Positions 17,712 through 26,505 of a DNA stretch of 64,000 nt are shown here, one piece after another. A program made the position numbers and the translations under genes. The notes below the pieces were generated by a model. The model saw only the letters and a list, made by a program, of their open reading frames with translations. It had not been told where the DNA came from and made no database searches. This DNA comes from Intrasporangium calvum DSM 43043 (GTDB lineage Bacteria > Actinomycetota > Actinomycetes > Actinomycetales > Dermatophilaceae): contig NC_014830.1 in NCBI RefSeq assembly GCF_000184685.1, positions 2,790,001 through 2,854,000 on the forward strand, in the 5' to 3' direction. Within the stretch, counting starts at the first letter, position 1, and the number at the start of each line of letters is the position of its first letter.

Positions 17712-18560
17712 TCACGGCCGTCCGGATGACGCCGTCCCCGGGACCGGGGCTCTTTCGATGACAGTACTTCGCCGCGTCGGCTGTGGGAAGGCAGGGGGAA
17801 GGCGGGGGGTTGCCGCGATGACGGCCGCATGCACGTCCGCAGCACCTGCGTCATGCAGAGCGCGTGCGCCCTCGGCCAGCGTGCTGCCGGTGGTCATCAC
17901 GTCGTCCACCAGCAGGCAGCGGCGACCCCGGACGCGGTGGGCGGCACTCCCCCGCACCTCCATGGCCGACTGGAGGTTCACGAGCCGGGCCAGGGCGCCG
18001 AGCCCGGCCTGGTCTGCGACGGTCCGGCTGTGCCGCAGGGCCACCAGCGGCCCCTCGAGCCGGTGTGTGGCGCCGGACGGCCCACCTCCCGCGGTCATGG
18101 TCCCGTCACCGATCCCGGCGACCGCCCGTCCGACGACGCGGACGAGCGGGCGGTCGCCCCGGGACCGGTCGGCGCGGGTCGACGAGGGGATCGGGACGAC
18201 GAGAAGGGCACCACCCACGGGCCATCCGGCGTCGCGGGCCGCGCGGTCGATGGCCACCCCGAGCAGGCGAGCCAGTCCGACGTCGAGATCCCGGCGTCCG
18301 CCGTCCTTCCACGCCCGGATCGCAGCCCGGAGCGGCCCGGAGTAGCTCCCCCAGGCATGGCTCGGGGGCAGGCCCGCAGGGATCGGGTCGGGACGCACCC
18401 GGGCGACCTCGGGCGCCAGGCGACACCTGGCCAACGCTCGGGCACACCTGCGGCACCACGCCGCCCCGGGCCGGCCGCATGCTGCGCACTCGAGCGGCAG
18501 GACGAGATCGAGCAGGCGTGGGAGCAGGCGTGGGAACGGGCGTGCGGGAAGACGCGGCAT
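17712..18560 (-). CDS. ComF-family phosphoribosyltransferase-like protein
   Basis: A 282-residue protein. The N-terminal zinc-finger-like cysteines (CAACGRPGAAWCRRC) are followed by a PRTase fold: WGSYSGPLRAAIRAWKDGGRRDL, LLVVPIPSS and the PRPP-binding loop CLLVDDVMTTGSTLAEGA. In naturally competent bacteria ComF acts in DNA uptake; its role in actinobacteria is unclear. ATG 18560 is chosen because the family motif starts soon after; the frame is open back to 18665, close to the lpqB stop (18675), so a longer form is possible. The first codons contain a short 12-bp direct repeat (PRLL repeats). Confidence 0.82.
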   Translation of the reverse strand: MPRLPARPFPRLLPRLLDLVLPLECAACGRPGAAWCRRCARALARCRLAPEVARVRPDPIPAGLPPSHAWGSYSGPLRAAIRAWKDGGRRDLDVGLARLLGVAIDRAARDAGWPVGGALLVVPIPSSTRADRSRGDRPLVRVVGRAVAGIGDGTMTAGGGPSGATHRLEGPLVALRHSRTVADQAGLGALARLVNLQSAMEVRGSAAHRVRGRRCLLVDDVMTTGSTLAEGARALHDAGAADVHAAVIAATPRLPPAFPQPTRRSTVIERAPVPGTASSGRP

Positions 18561-18674
18561 GGGGCCAGCGCACCACGAGAAGGCGTGCGGGAGGAGGGTG
18601 ACTGCCGCCAGCTGTGGATGCAGGACGCCGGCCGGAGGGGCTGTGGATGCCGCCCGGCCACCCACGAGGGTGAC

Positions 18675-20636
18675 TCAGCGGCCGGGGACGAGCAGGTCGG
18701 AGCCGGTCGCGATGGCCCGCCAGGCGAGACCTGCCTTGGCCAGGACCCTGCCGTCGTCGGTCACGCAGAGGAGACCGCGCAGGCCCCCTGCGGTGGTGAT
18801 CGTTCGTGCGTCGTCGACCGGCTCCAGTCGCTCGCGGGTCGGATCCGTCTGGCCGTAGCGGACCCGCAGGCCGTCAAGACCGGCGCCGACGCGGCCGATC
18901 CACGGTCGCGTCTTGTCCCGGTCGGTGAGCCGGCCGAGAACGGCGAAGGAGTCGGCGTCCAGCCACACGACGTCCTTCATCCCCTGGAGCGGCTGGGCCT
19001 GCGGCATCGGCGGGGCCAGCGCTCTCGGTTGCCCGTCGGCTCGGACGACTCCGGCCACGACCAGCCGTTCCGCCCCGGACGCGGGGCTCTTCGTGATGAC
19101 CAGCGCTCGGGTGCCGTCGGCCGAGATGGTCAGGGCCACCACCTCGTCCTCGCCGAGCCAGGGGACGTCGACGGGCTGCGGCTCGGGTGTCGGGACGAGC
19201 GAGGACGTGCTCAGGACCCAGATGCCGGGGCCGCCCGGCCCCCGACCCGCCACCCAGAGGTACTGGTCACCGTCGTAGGCGGGGCGCACCAGCCCGTTCC
19301 AGTCGTTCAGGAAGCGGAGCGGCGGTTCCTGCGCCTCCCAGATCGAGAGCTCCTTGAGGTCCCCACCGACCGCCGCCACCTGCTTCTCGTCGCGCGACAT
19401 CGTCAACCGCACCCAGCCTGCCGCCATCTCCCTGGGGTCGCTCGCCTTGGGGGACTCGGTCCCGCGCCGCCCCTGGGCCTTGGCATCATCAGGGATGAAG
19501 AAGGGGTTGATCCGCTTGAACGTCTCGTTGGTGCGGAGCAGCGCGGAGTCGGACAGGATCGGCGGCGTGAACCCGTAGCCGACCTCCTGTGGGCTGTTCA
19601 GCGTCGTCCCGAGGCCAGGCAGCTCCAGCTCGGTTCCCTCGACCGAGATCGAGATCGACGTGACGTAGGCCCGCGTGAGGGTGGCCGACAGCTGGGCCCA
19701 CATGGCCCTGCGGTCCTCGGCGCCGGCGGACAACGCTGCGGCGCTGAGGTTGACCTGAGCGTGGCCCCCCTCGACGGGGACGGAGTTGACGGCCAGCCGA
19801 GTGGTGGGCGGAAAGCCCGTGCTGACCGCTCCCGCCAGGTGCCGGGGGACCGGCTCCAACTGGGCGCGCGCCAGGCTCGTCGCGAGGCACGGCCCCTTCG
19901 GGAACCACCGCGTGTCCGGGATGAGCTCACGACCCGAGGGGGTGACGAAGTGGATCGGCGCGGCCACGTAGAGGTTGTCGAAGGCGCTCGCCTCGAGCCA
20001 CAGGCCGAACCCCTCTCGCGGGAGCTCGAGTCGCCACTCTCCCGCGACCCGGGACAGGCCGAAGACCGCTCGCACGACCGTCCCGGGCGCGACGTCCCGG
20101 TAGCGGCCGTCCGTGGAGAGGACCCCGACGGGAGCGACCCGAACCTCGATCGAGCTGTCACCGGTGCGCCGGACCTCCAGGTCGCTCGACCGGTTGTAGA
20201 CGATGGTCTCCTGGGCCGCCCAGCGCCAGAGGTCGACGGACGAGTGCGCAAGGTAGCCCTTCGCGGTGGCGTGGGTCTCGCCCTGGTCCTCCCCTGCCCG
20301 GATGAACCCTCGCGCGATCTGCTCCGGGGAGGCACCGGGCACGGGTGCCTGCGCGGCGACTCGAATCTGCTCGTTGATCGGCTCGTCGAGACGACGCCCG
20401 TCGGCGATGGAACTGGACTCAGGGAGTCCGGCGCACGCGGTCGTCGTCGCGACCAGGAGCAGCGCCACCCCCCACCACCGTGCCAAGCCTGCCAGGCGAC
20501 GCGGCGGGCGACGTTCCCGGCGGCTTTCCAGGCGACGTTCCCGGCGGCTTTCTGGGCGGCGTTCCCGGCGACGTTCCCGGCGACGTTCCCGGCGACGGTC
20601 CTGGCCCAGCCGCGGTGGTAGGAGCGCGTGGCTCAT
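18675..20636 (-). CDS. lpqB: Lipoprotein LpqB (MtrAB accessory factor)
   Basis: A 653-residue lipoprotein. The lipobox TTTAC ends the signal hydrophobic stretch (WWGVALLLVATTTAC, Cys 68). The mature protein has a GerMN region (HAQVNLSAAALSAG) and a C-terminal beta-propeller-like part. LpqB modulates the sensor kinase MtrB. The ATG at 20636 overlaps the mtrB stop (ATGA), which fixes the start. Oddly, the cytosolic segment before the signal helix is about 45 residues long and very Arg-rich (RRER and RRESRRER repeats), produced by a 12-bp tandem repeat; typical LpqB signal peptides are short. Confidence 0.92.
   Translation of the reverse strand: MSHALLPPRLGQDRRRERRRERRRERRPESRRERRLESRRERRPPRRLAGLARWWGVALLLVATTTACAGLPESSSIADGRRLDEPINEQIRVAAQAPVPGASPEQIARGFIRAGEDQGETHATAKGYLAHSSVDLWRWAAQETIVYNRSSDLEVRRTGDSSIEVRVAPVGVLSTDGRYRDVAPGTVVRAVFGLSRVAGEWRLELPREGFGLWLEASAFDNLYVAAPIHFVTPSGRELIPDTRWFPKGPCLATSLARAQLEPVPRHLAGAVSTGFPPTTRLAVNSVPVEGGHAQVNLSAAALSAGAEDRRAMWAQLSATLTRAYVTSISISVEGTELELPGLGTTLNSPQEVGYGFTPPILSDSALLRTNETFKRINPFFIPDDAKAQGRRGTESPKASDPREMAAGWVRLTMSRDEKQVAAVGGDLKELSIWEAQEPPLRFLNDWNGLVRPAYDGDQYLWVAGRGPGGPGIWVLSTSSLVPTPEPQPVDVPWLGEDEVVALTISADGTRALVITKSPASGAERLVVAGVVRADGQPRALAPPMPQAQPLQGMKDVVWLDADSFAVLGRLTDRDKTRPWIGRVGAGLDGLRVRYGQTDPTRERLEPVDDARTITTAGGLRGLLCVTDDGRVLAKAGLAWRAIATGSDLLVPGR
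20508..20606 (-). repeat. 12-bp tandem repeat encoding the Arg-rich LpqB N-terminus
   Basis: About eight imperfect copies of a 12-bp unit (core GGCGACGTTCCC on the plus strand) lie in the first codons of lpqB, giving RRER/RRES repeats ahead of the signal peptide. Confidence 0.85.
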
Positions 20637-22423
20637 CTCGGCCGCTCCGCCCGGTTCTCCGCCTCGGCGCGCGTGATGCGACGGAGCTTCACCGTGTCAT
20701 CGCTCGTCCGTCGGAACCGGCCACCGCCGTCACCGCCGCCGTCCTCACCCCCGTCGGCGTCGAGGTCCCTCGCAGCTTCGACGGCGAGGGGGCTCAGGGG
20801 CAAGGGCGAACCCGTGATCGTCGCCTCGGCATGGCGGGGAAGGGTCAGCCGGAAGCACGACCCCTCCCCCGGGGCGCCCCACGCCTCGAGGCGTCCGGCG
20901 TGGAGCCGGGCGTCCTCCAGAGCGATCGCCAGCCCGAGGCCGGTCCCGCCCGTGGTGCGGGTCCGGGCCGGGTCCGCCCGCCAGAAACGGGTGAACACCA
21001 GGGCGGCCTCGCCGGGACGCAGGCCCACCCCGTGGTCGCGGACCGTCACCGCGACCGCGGTGTCGTTGGCGCCGACCGTGACCTCGACGGGGCGTCCCTC
21101 CCCGTGCTCGATCGCGTTGGCGATGAGATTGCGCAGCACGCGCTCGATCCGACGCGAGTCCATCTCAGCCACCACCGGAGCGCTCGGCTCGTGGACGACG
21201 AGCTGGGTGCCCTTGCGCTCCGCGAGGGCCCGGTGGGCGTCGACGGCACGTTCGACGGAGCCGCGCAGGTCGTTCGCCTCCAGGTCGAGGACGGCCGCGC
21301 CCGCATCGAACCGCGAGATCTCGAGCAGGTCTGTCAGGAGCGACTCGAACCGGTCGAGCTCGCCCATCAGCAGCTCCGCGGACCGGGCGACGGTCGGGTC
21401 GAAGGTCGCCTTCGACCCGTGGATGAGGTCGGCCGCCATCCGGATGGTCGTGAGAGGCGTGCGCAGCTCGTGCGACACGTCGGAGACGAACCGCTGCTGG
21501 ACCCGCGACAGGTTCTCGAGCTGGGCGATCTGCTGCTGGATCGAGGCGGCCATCGCGTTGAACGAGTTGCCCAGCCGGGCGAGGTCGTCCTCTCCGCGAG
21601 CTCGCATCCGCTCGTTGAGCTTTCCCTCGGCGAACCGCTCCGCCACGAGCGCCGCCCGACGCACGGGATCGGCGACGAGCCGGGTCACGACGAAGGCGAC
21701 CGCGCCGACGAGGAGGATGAGCGCGATGCCCCCGAGGAGGAAGGTCCTCCCGACGAGGTTGATGATGTCGCGCTCCCGCTGCATCGGGTAGATGAAGTAG
21801 AGCCCGTACTGCCCGACGACCGGCAGGGCGACCTGCTGGCCGACGACGAGGGCCGAGACCGTCCCGTCGCCCTGCTCGATCGTCGTGATCTGGATCTGCT
21901 GGCGGTCAGGGTTCTTCGCGACGGCGCGGGTCAGCTCCGTGGGGATGAAGCGGGCCCCCACGGCACCGCTCTCGATGGGACCGATGATGTTCGGGTTGTC
22001 GTTGGTCTCCAGCCGGGAGAGCACGACGTAGCGCACCTCGGTGCCGCTGTCGCGCTGCAGGGACCGGATCTGGTCCGTCGCGCCCTGGCTGACTTCGGCG
22101 GTGGACCCCACCTTGTCGGTGTACTGGAAGTAGTTCTGGGTGTCCTTCGCATCGCGCTGGGAGTCGAGCGCGGCGATCCGCTGCCGGCCGTCGACGAGGC
22201 CCTGGGCGATGGACCCGTAGAGGTAGGTGCCGACCGCGGTGAGGACCAGCAGGCCGAGCAGCATCGTCGCGACCACGACGCGAAAGCCGAGGGACGCGCG
22301 CCAGAGCCGCAGCGGCCGGCGCCACAGCTCTCCGACCAGGTGCGCCACTCGGTGCGGCACGGGCTGCTGCACGGGCCGGGGCGGCGGAGTGCCGATCTCG
22401 GCCATCTCGGCCACTTCACTCAC
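20633..22423 (-). CDS. mtrB: Sensor histidine kinase MtrB
   Basis: A 596-residue kinase. There are two membrane segments (FRVVVATMLLGLLVLTAVGTYLYG near 47-70 and TFLLGGIALILLVGAVAFVVT near 230-250) flanking an extracytoplasmic sensor domain. A HAMP region follows, then the H box (VSDVSHELRTPLTTIRM), N box (LRNLIANAIEHGEGRPVEV), and G boxes (VRDHGVGLRPGEAALVFTRFWRAD, TGGTGLGLAIALED). With MtrA it controls cell division and wall genes in actinobacteria. It lies 42 bp downstream of mtrA and overlaps lpqB by four bases, the classic mtrA-mtrB-lpqB operon. The C-terminus has an acidic, Gly-rich tail. Confidence 0.95.
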   Translation of the reverse strand: MSEVAEMAEIGTPPPRPVQQPVPHRVAHLVGELWRRPLRLWRASLGFRVVVATMLLGLLVLTAVGTYLYGSIAQGLVDGRQRIAALDSQRDAKDTQNYFQYTDKVGSTAEVSQGATDQIRSLQRDSGTEVRYVVLSRLETNDNPNIIGPIESGAVGARFIPTELTRAVAKNPDRQQIQITTIEQGDGTVSALVVGQQVALPVVGQYGLYFIYPMQRERDIINLVGRTFLLGGIALILLVGAVAFVVTRLVADPVRRAALVAERFAEGKLNERMRARGEDDLARLGNSFNAMAASIQQQIAQLENLSRVQQRFVSDVSHELRTPLTTIRMAADLIHGSKATFDPTVARSAELLMGELDRFESLLTDLLEISRFDAGAAVLDLEANDLRGSVERAVDAHRALAERKGTQLVVHEPSAPVVAEMDSRRIERVLRNLIANAIEHGEGRPVEVTVGANDTAVAVTVRDHGVGLRPGEAALVFTRFWRADPARTRTTGGTGLGLAIALEDARLHAGRLEAWGAPGEGSCFRLTLPRHAEATITGSPLPLSPLAVEAARDLDADGGEDGGGDGGGRFRRTSDDTVKLRRITRAEAENRAERPR

Positions 22424-22465
22424 TCGTGCCCCCTCGTGCCCGTCGGAGCCACCGGCTTGACGGCG

Positions 22466-23143
22466 TCAGGCCGGACCCGCCTTGTATCCCACGCCGCGCA
22501 CCGTGACGACGATCTCCGGGTGCTCCGGGTCGTGCTCGATCTTCGACCGGAGCCGCTGCACATGGACGTTGACGAGCCGCGTGTCCCCCGCGTGGCGATA
22601 TCCCCAGACCTGTTCGAGCAGCACCTCGCGGGTGAAGACCTGCCACGGCTTGCGGGCAAGGGCGACGAGGAGGTCGAACTCGAGCGGGGTGAGGGACAGC
22701 GGCTGGCCGTCGCGCTTCACCGAGTGACCCGCCACGTCGATGTCCAGGTCGCCGATCGACAGCTTCTCCGGGGCCGGCTCGTCGCCCCGGCGCAGGCGCG
22801 CCCGGACCCGCGCGATCAGCTCCTGCGGCTTGAACGGCTTGACCACGTAGTCGTCGGCGCCGGACTCGAGCCCGACGACGACGTCCACGGTGTCGGTCCG
22901 CGCCGTCAGCATGACGATGGGGACCCCGCTCTCGGCCCGGATCCGGCGGCACACCTCCATGCCGTCGAGCCCCGGCAGCATGACGTCGAGAAGGACGAGG
23001 TCAGGGCGGGCCTCGCGAAAGGCTGCGACGGCATCCGTGCCGTCGGCCACGTGCGAGACCTCCAGACCTTCGTTGCGCAGCACGATGCCGAGCATCTCAG
23101 CGAGCGCGAGGTCGTCGTCGACGACCAGAACCCGACCCTTCAC
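22466..23143 (-). CDS. mtrA: DNA-binding response regulator MtrA
   Basis: A 225-residue OmpR-family regulator. The receiver has RVLVVDDDLALAEML, the phospho-Asp 53 in LVLLDVMLPGLDG, LTARTDTVDVVVGLESGADDYVVKPFKPQEL, and the winged-helix domain has LTPLEFDLLVALARKPWQVFTREVLLEQVWGYRHAGDTRLVNVHVQRLRSKIE. The size and sequence are typical of MtrA, an essential regulator of cell-cycle and envelope genes. ATG 23143 follows a purine-rich AGGGAGAAGG. It heads the mtrAB-lpqB run. Confidence 0.96.
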   Translation of the reverse strand: MKGRVLVVDDDLALAEMLGIVLRNEGLEVSHVADGTDAVAAFREARPDLVLLDVMLPGLDGMEVCRRIRAESGVPIVMLTARTDTVDVVVGLESGADDYVVKPFKPQELIARVRARLRRGDEPAPEKLSIGDLDIDVAGHSVKRDGQPLSLTPLEFDLLVALARKPWQVFTREVLLEQVWGYRHAGDTRLVNVHVQRLRSKIEHDPEHPEIVVTVRGVGYKAGPA

Positions 23144-23287
23144 GTCCTTCTCCCTTCGCGGTCCCCGGCGGGTCCGCAGCTCATGGCGACATCATCACAC
23201 AGCGCGGCGGCCGTCCAGGTGGGCCGGGACCGGGTCCGGGGCGCTGGGGCAGGAGGCCTCGGCCCGGCGGCGGAGGCGGCTGGGGCG

Positions 23288-23830
23288 TCAGTCGGTCACG
23301 AACCACTCGTCCTTGATCTTGACCGCCTTGAACCGGTGGATCACCTGGGCGGCCAGGGCGGGTTTCGTGGTCGCGGCCTCGAAGGTCGCGAGGTCATCGA
23401 CCACCGTCGCCCCGACGATCTCCACGTCCCCGAACATGTCGCCCAGCTCGGTGAGGGAGCTGAGCAGCGGAGTCAGGGACTCGCCGCAGTCTGCCGCCGC
23501 CCCCTTGATGCCGCTCACTGCCCGTCCGTCGATCGCCATCAGGCTGCACACGTCCTCGCCCTCGCCGGCGACGAGAGCGGTGAGCCATGACTCCATCGCT
23601 GCCTCGGGGGTGCTCTGGTCGACGACCGCCGTCGTGGTCGGCGAGGTCCCGGTCGGTGTGGCCGAGGGCCCGCCGGTGGGCGTGCCCGTCGGCTCGCCGG
23701 TGGACCGTTGCGCCGTCACCATCGGTCCCGGACTCATCAGGGCCTCCTCCAGGGTGGAGCACCCGGCCAGGGCGACGCTGAGGGCCACGCTGAGCCCGAA
23801 GGCGAAGGCACGCGCCACGAGCTTCGTCAT
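23288..23830 (-). CDS. Small secreted lipoprotein of unknown function
   Basis: A 180-residue protein with a lipoprotein signal (AFGLSVALSVALAGC) followed by a Thr/Pro/Gly/Ser linker with TPTG-type repeats (about 40-70), then a compact domain PEAAMESWLTALVAGEGEDVCSLMAIDG ... HRFKAVKIKDEWFVTD. The C-terminal pattern resembles NTF2/DUF4878-like domains (a helix around VCSLMA and a final IKDEWFV strand), but I am not sure. ATG 23830 has AGGAG upstream. It lies between mtrA and ahcY on the same strand. Confidence 0.72.
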   Translation of the reverse strand: MTKLVARAFAFGLSVALSVALAGCSTLEEALMSPGPMVTAQRSTGEPTGTPTGGPSATPTGTSPTTTAVVDQSTPEAAMESWLTALVAGEGEDVCSLMAIDGRAVSGIKGAAADCGESLTPLLSSLTELGDMFGDVEIVGATVVDDLATFEAATTKPALAAQVIHRFKAVKIKDEWFVTD

Positions 23831-23909
23831 CGATCTCCTCGTCTCCTGTCCATGGGGGCTCCCGTCCCGTTCTTCGGTCCCGCTCACCGGGCTGCTGGTG
23901 ACGAAACCA

Positions 23910-23962
23910 CAGCATGACGTATGCCGCTGGGCTCGGCGAGCTCAGCGGCATACGTCATGCTG
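23910..23962. repeat. 20-bp perfect inverted repeat built from the dispersed repeat (copies 3a and 3b)
   Basis: Two 20-nt arms (23910-23929 and 23943-23962) are exact reverse complements with a 13-nt loop. The left arm runs into an exact copy of the 16-bp repeat (minus strand, 23918-23933) and the right arm holds its CAGCGGCATACG core (plus strand). It lies between the ahcY stop (24018) and the next gene, so it may also end ahcY transcription. Confidence 0.85.
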
Positions 23963-24017
23963 GTGGCTGGCCTGCCACCCGCGCGACTGCTCTGCGTGTC
24001 GCGTGGCCGCACGCCCG

Positions 24018-25454
24018 TCAGTAGCGGTAGTGCTCGGGCTTGTAGGGACCGGCCACGTCGATGCCGAGGTACTCCGCCTGGCCCTTGGACAGCTCGGTGA
24101 GCCGGACCCCGAGCGCCTCGAGGTGGAGGCGGGCCACCTTCTCGTCGAGCACCTTGGGGAGCGTGTACACCTGCTTCGCGTAGGCGTCGTTCTTCGTGAA
24201 CAGCTCGATCTGCGCGATGGTCTGGTTCGAGAAGCTGTTGCTCATCACGAAGCTCGGGTGCCCGGTGGCGTTGCCGAGGTTCATCAGACGCCCCTCGGAG
24301 AGCACGATGATGCTGCGCCCGTTGTCGAACGACCATTCGTGGACCTGCGGCTTGATCTCGGTCTTCGTGACGCCGGGGACCCGGGCCAGACCGGCCATGT
24401 CGATCTCGTTGTCGAAGTGGCCGATGTTGGCGACGATCGCCTTGTTCTTCATCTGCGTCATGTGGTCAGCCGTGATGACGTCGTAGCAGCCGGTCGTCGT
24501 GATGAAGATGTCGGCCTGCCCGACGACGTCCTCGAGGCGCAGGACCTGGAAGCCCTCCATCGCGGCCTGGAGCGCACAGATCGGGTCCACCTCGGTGACG
24601 ACGACGCGGGCGCCCTGACCAGCCAGGGACTGGGCGCAGCCCTTGCCGACGTCGCCGTAGCCGCAGACCACGGCCATCTTGCCGCCGATGAGCACATCGG
24701 TGGCACGGTTGAGCCCGTCGATGAGCGAGTGCCGGCAGCCGTACTTGTTGTCGAACTTGCTCTTGGTCACTGAGTCGTTGACATTGATGGCCGGGAAGAG
24801 CAGACCACCCGCCTCGGCGAGCTGGTAGAGGCGGTGGACTCCCGTCGTGGTCTCCTCCGTCACGCCCTTGATCCCGGCCGCGATGGTGGTCCACTTCTGG
24901 CCGTCGGCCTCGAGGCTGCGGCGCACCAGCTCCTTGAAGACGCCGAACTCCTCGGAGTCCTCGTCCGTCGTGACGGGGACCTGGCCCGCGGCCTCCCACT
25001 CCACGCCCTTGTGGACGAGCATCGTCGCGTCGCCGCCGTCGTCCAGGATCATGTTGGGGCCGCCGTCACCGGGCCAGGTGAGGGCCTGCTCGGTGCACCA
25101 CCAGTACTCCTCGAGCGTCTCACCCTTCCAGGCGAAGACGGGAACGCCCTGGGGATCCTCGGGGGTGCCGTGCGGGCCGACCACGACGGCCGCGGCGGCC
25201 TCGTCCTGCGTGGAGAAGATGTTGCACGAGGCCCAGCGGACCTCGGCGCCGAGGGCCGTGAGCGTCTCGATGAGCACCGCGGTCTGCACGGTCATGTGCA
25301 GGGACCCGGCGATGCGGGCACCCATGAGGGGCTGGCTGTCGGCGTACTCGGCGCGGAGCGCCATGAGACCGGGCATCTCGTGCTCGGCGAGCCGGAGCTG
25401 GTGCCGCCCGGCGGCGGCAAGGCTGAGGTCGGCCACCTTGTGGTCGAAGGACAT
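24018..25454 (-). CDS. ahcY: Adenosylhomocysteinase (S-adenosyl-L-homocysteine hydrolase)
   Basis: A 478-residue NAD-dependent enzyme that splits S-adenosylhomocysteine into homocysteine and adenosine, removing the inhibitor of methyltransferases. Key features are [26 protein letters not shown] near the N-terminus, [23 protein letters not shown], the Rossmann segment [16 protein letters not shown], and the C-terminal signature with ending [13 protein letters not shown] 25454 has CCGAGGAGATC upstream; the frame extends to 25517 but without family similarity. I looked for a SAH riboswitch in the leader and saw none. Synteny with mtrA follows Mycobacterium. Confidence 0.97.
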   Translation of the reverse strand: MSFDHKVADLSLAAAGRHQLRLAEHEMPGLMALRAEYADSQPLMGARIAGSLHMTVQTAVLIETLTALGAEVRWASCNIFSTQDEAAAAVVVGPHGTPEDPQGVPVFAWKGETLEEYWWCTEQALTWPGDGGPNMILDDGGDATMLVHKGVEWEAAGQVPVTTDEDSEEFGVFKELVRRSLEADGQKWTTIAAGIKGVTEETTTGVHRLYQLAEAGGLLFPAINVNDSVTKSKFDNKYGCRHSLIDGLNRATDVLIGGKMAVVCGYGDVGKGCAQSLAGQGARVVVTEVDPICALQAAMEGFQVLRLEDVVGQADIFITTTGCYDVITADHMTQMKNKAIVANIGHFDNEIDMAGLARVPGVTKTEIKPQVHEWSFDNGRSIIVLSEGRLMNLGNATGHPSFVMSNSFSNQTIAQIELFTKNDAYAKQVYTLPKVLDEKVARLHLEALGVRLTELSKGQAEYLGIDVAGPYKPEHYRY

Positions 25455-25543
25455 GGAAGATCTCCTCGGATTGGTGTGCTGACCCGGCGCGCCCTTCTGG
25501 GTCTCGCGGGTCGTCACCCACGCCGGAGGGGACGATTCTACCT

Positions 25544-26479
25544 TCAGTGGGTCGCTGCGCCACGCCGGCGCGGGATCAGGTGCATGATCGCCACGACGAC
25601 GGCCCCGACCACGAGGCCGAGCAGCGCCGAGGCGGCCGTGTTGACCAGCCAGGCGAGCAGCCCACCGACTCCTGCCACGCCGTGGACAGCCCCCTCCATG
25701 GTGTGGACGACGTCGTAGAGGGCGTGCCAGCCGAGCTCGTCGATCCCGACCAGGAGGATGTGGCCGCCCACCCAGAGCATCGCGGCGATGCCGACGGTCG
25801 AGAGGAGGCTGAGCAGGGAGGGCATGCCCTTGACGAGGGCCCGGCCGATGGCCTGCGAGGACGACGAGTCACGCTGCGCCAGTCGGAGGCCCAGGTCGTC
25901 CATCTTCACGATCAGCGCGACGACGCCGTAGACCAGACCGGTGATGAGCAACGCGACGACGATGAGGATGGCGAGGCGCGCGAGGAACGGCTCGTCGGCG
26001 ACCTCGTTGAGGGCGATGACCATGATCTCGGCGGACAGGATGAAGTCGGTGCGGACGGCCCCCGAGACGACGGTGTCCTCCTGGGCTTCGTCCACGACGG
26101 TCGGCAGATCCTCCTCGTGGTGCCCCGTGACCGCCTCCCAGACCTTCTCCGCGCCCTCGTAGGCCAGGTAGGTGCCGCCCAGCATGAGGATCGGCGTCAG
26201 CAGCCAGGGCAGGAACTGGCTGAGCAGCATGATGACCGGGAGGATGATGAGCAGCTTGTTGCGCAGCGAGCCGACCGCGATGCGTTTGATGATCGGCAGC
26301 TCTCGCTCCGGGTGGAGGCCCTGGACGTAGCGCGGCGTCACCGCGGTGTCGTCGACGACCACCCCGGTCGCCTTGACGCTGGCGCGCGCGGCTGCCGCGC
26401 CCACGTCGTCGACCGAGGCGGCCGCGAGCTTCACGAGCGCCGCGATGTCATCGAGAAGGGCGACCAGTCCACCTGCCAT
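25544..26479 (-). CDS. DUF808 (YedI-family) inner-membrane protein
   Basis: A 311-residue membrane protein with the family start [30 protein letters not shown], then [73 protein letters not shown] and further hydrophobic segments ([37 protein letters not shown]). About six membrane spans are expected. The function is unknown. ATG 26479 follows GGGGCGC; an ATG nine bases upstream (26488) is an alternative. In mycobacteria the gene after the SIS gene is manA; here DUF808 occupies that place. Confidence 0.88.
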   Translation of the reverse strand: MAGGLVALLDDIAALVKLAAASVDDVGAAAARASVKATGVVVDDTAVTPRYVQGLHPERELPIIKRIAVGSLRNKLLIILPVIMLLSQFLPWLLTPILMLGGTYLAYEGAEKVWEAVTGHHEEDLPTVVDEAQEDTVVSGAVRTDFILSAEIMVIALNEVADEPFLARLAILIVVALLITGLVYGVVALIVKMDDLGLRLAQRDSSSSQAIGRALVKGMPSLLSLLSTVGIAAMLWVGGHILLVGIDELGWHALYDVVHTMEGAVHGVAGVGGLLAWLVNTAASALLGLVVGAVVVAIMHLIPRRRGAATH

Positions 26480-26505
26480 GCGCCCCATCGTAGGGGCGGG
26501 CCGCC

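Noticed and set aside
25455-25543. SAH riboswitch upstream of ahcY
   Set aside because: I looked for the conserved SAH-riboswitch features and saw none in the 90-bp leader.
24834-25718. Plus-strand frame opposite ahcY
   Set aside because: Shadow of the fully conserved ahcY gene.
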